From: Arbacia lixula | Lineage: Eukaryota > Echinodermata > Echinoidea > Arbacioida > Arbaciidae | Length of the DNA stretch: 64,000 nucleotides | Assembly: GCA_963669155.1 (NCBI GenBank) | Contig: OZ022581.1 | Coordinates: 18,281,027 to 18,345,026, forward strand | Direction: 5' to 3' | Shown: in pieces, positions 63,096 through 64,000 of the stretch | How the letters are laid out: each line of letters starts with the position of its first letter | Numbering within the stretch: position 1 is the first letter of the stretch | Translations under genes and position numbers: made by a program | Notes under the pieces: model-generated | Databases searched by the model: none | The model's input: only the letters and a program-made list of their open reading frames with translations | Told to the model about the DNA's origin: nothing

Positions 63096-63099
63096 GTCT

Positions 63100-64000
63100 C
63101 AAGATAGTGCCACCCTTTTTTGTTCAAAAGTCACAAAACTTGGCCCTCGATCAGCAGAGTACATCCTAACGATAATGTATCTCACAGTCTGACAAACGCT
63201 GACTGAATAGGCATTTTAAAGACAATGTATTCCTTTAACAAAAGTCATGGGACTTGGCATGGATCAGCAGTGTTTCTGAAAAATAACATTTTTAATATCT
63301 CACAGTCAAAGCTTTCAGAAAAATTTTCAGGAGAAGTGAAAAACTATCCTTGTTTACATTTGAAACATAAGGATCATATTTAACATTCATATACATGTAT
63401 TGCATTGCAGGACCCAATGGTGCAGGGCTGCATTGCCGCAATGTGTGCTGATTGCAGTCTCCGTCTCGTTGCTACAGGCACTGCGTAGGTTTTAAACGAC
63501 CCGCCCAAAACATACTCAAAATCTAAAAAGCGATATGATTCCATTCAAATTCACTCTCCAGTTCAATTATTGGGTGGGAAGTTCTTATACAGTACTTTCT
63601 TCCATTTTCCTAGAGTTCTTTTTTTTTTTTTAATATTGTTTTTTTGACCTTCATAAGAGCTAACCTTGCGTTTTAAAGATCGTGTTTCCTTTTCTAAAAG
63701 TCATGAGACTTGGCATGGATCAGCAGTATGCCTAAACAATATTATGTTTGAAATCTCACTCATAGCCTCACAAACTTTTTCGGGAAAAATTAAAAACTAT
63801 TAAACCTGTTTTTGCTTGGAACACTTCATTTCTATGCATCCATAGTATACATTCATACCCTGCATTGCCATTGGTCAGTGCATCTGTCAGCCATCGCCTA
63901 AACACATCACTACAGTGCAGATAGCTGAGATGCGTGCTATTGTGGTCAAAATAATTCTGCTTTCCAGTTATAACATTGTGAGGGCAGTTCTAATGGTACA
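63100..64000 (-). repeat. R-family copies in tandem, reverse orientation
   Basis: At least two reverse copies. The block 'AGTCATGGGACTTGGCATGG' near 63243 recurs at 63700 (AGTCATGAGACTTGGCATGG), with TTGATTGCAGTCTCCGTCTC and AATTATTGGGTGGGAAGTTC in between. The second copy runs off the window. Confidence 0.8.

Noticed and set aside
1-64000. tRNA, rRNA, snRNA or miRNA genes
   Set aside because: No tRNA cloverleaf boxes or rRNA-like sequence were noticed by eye. Foldback elements could mimic pre-miRNA hairpins but show no specific support. A tRNAscan-SE/Infernal run would settle this.

Overview
The window looks like nuclear DNA of an invertebrate deuterostome, most probably an echinoderm such as a sea urchin or relative. 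That is inference from three things: AT-rich intron-containing genes with GT-AG splice sites, protein sequences close to but clearly diverged from vertebrate ones, and a dense load of foldback (MITE-like) elements, minisatellites and GA/CA microsatellites. No taxonomic search could be run.

Three protein-coding genes can be reconstructed exon by exon. GINS3 (PSF3, a subunit of the GINS replication helicase complex) is on the + strand at 9181-10778, with 2 coding exons and 212 aa. RPUSD2 (an RluA-type RNA pseudouridine synthase) is on the + strand at 15040-24403, with 11 coding exons and 699 aa. A MATE-type multidrug and toxin extrusion transporter (SLC47A family) is on the - strand from 60951 down to 30075. 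It has 11 coding exons covering about 519 aa; the N-terminal part lies beyond 64000. RPUSD2 and the transporter are convergent, with about 5.7 kb between their stop codons.

Layout: 1-9.1 kb is intergenic and repeat-rich (16-bp TTCG/CGAA modules, a 227-bp triplicate, a TIR element, a CA microsatellite). 9.2-10.8 kb is GINS3, with an E2F-like site just upstream. 10.8-15.0 kb is intergenic with two foldback elements. 15.0-24.4 kb is RPUSD2, whose introns hold a 700-bp foldback and repeats. 24.4-30.1 kb is the convergent 3' interval. 30.1-61 kb is the transporter gene, whose introns carry most of the unusual structure. 61-64 kb holds copies of one dispersed repeat.

The most striking signals are not genes. 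(1) At four exon borders of the transporter gene, the splice border or a whole exon has been copied into the neighbouring intron. Two cases are minisatellites that carry decoy donor sites, one is a tandem array of acceptor borders, and one is a decayed duplicate exon. (2) A 157-bp tandem array at 45.15-46.47 kb carries in every unit nuclear-receptor half-sites spaced as DR4 and DR1. DR1 sites recur in an unrelated repeat family elsewhere in the window. (3) A TIR element at 47.6-49.2 kb contains a second nested TIR element built of GCAAGCTTGC palindromes. A near-perfect 50-bp hairpin lies inside it, and an empty-site copy of the host element lies at 53.4 kb. (4) Inverted copies of a repeat flank a single transporter exon. 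The transporter also lacks one of the four acidic positions reported as important in human MATE1.
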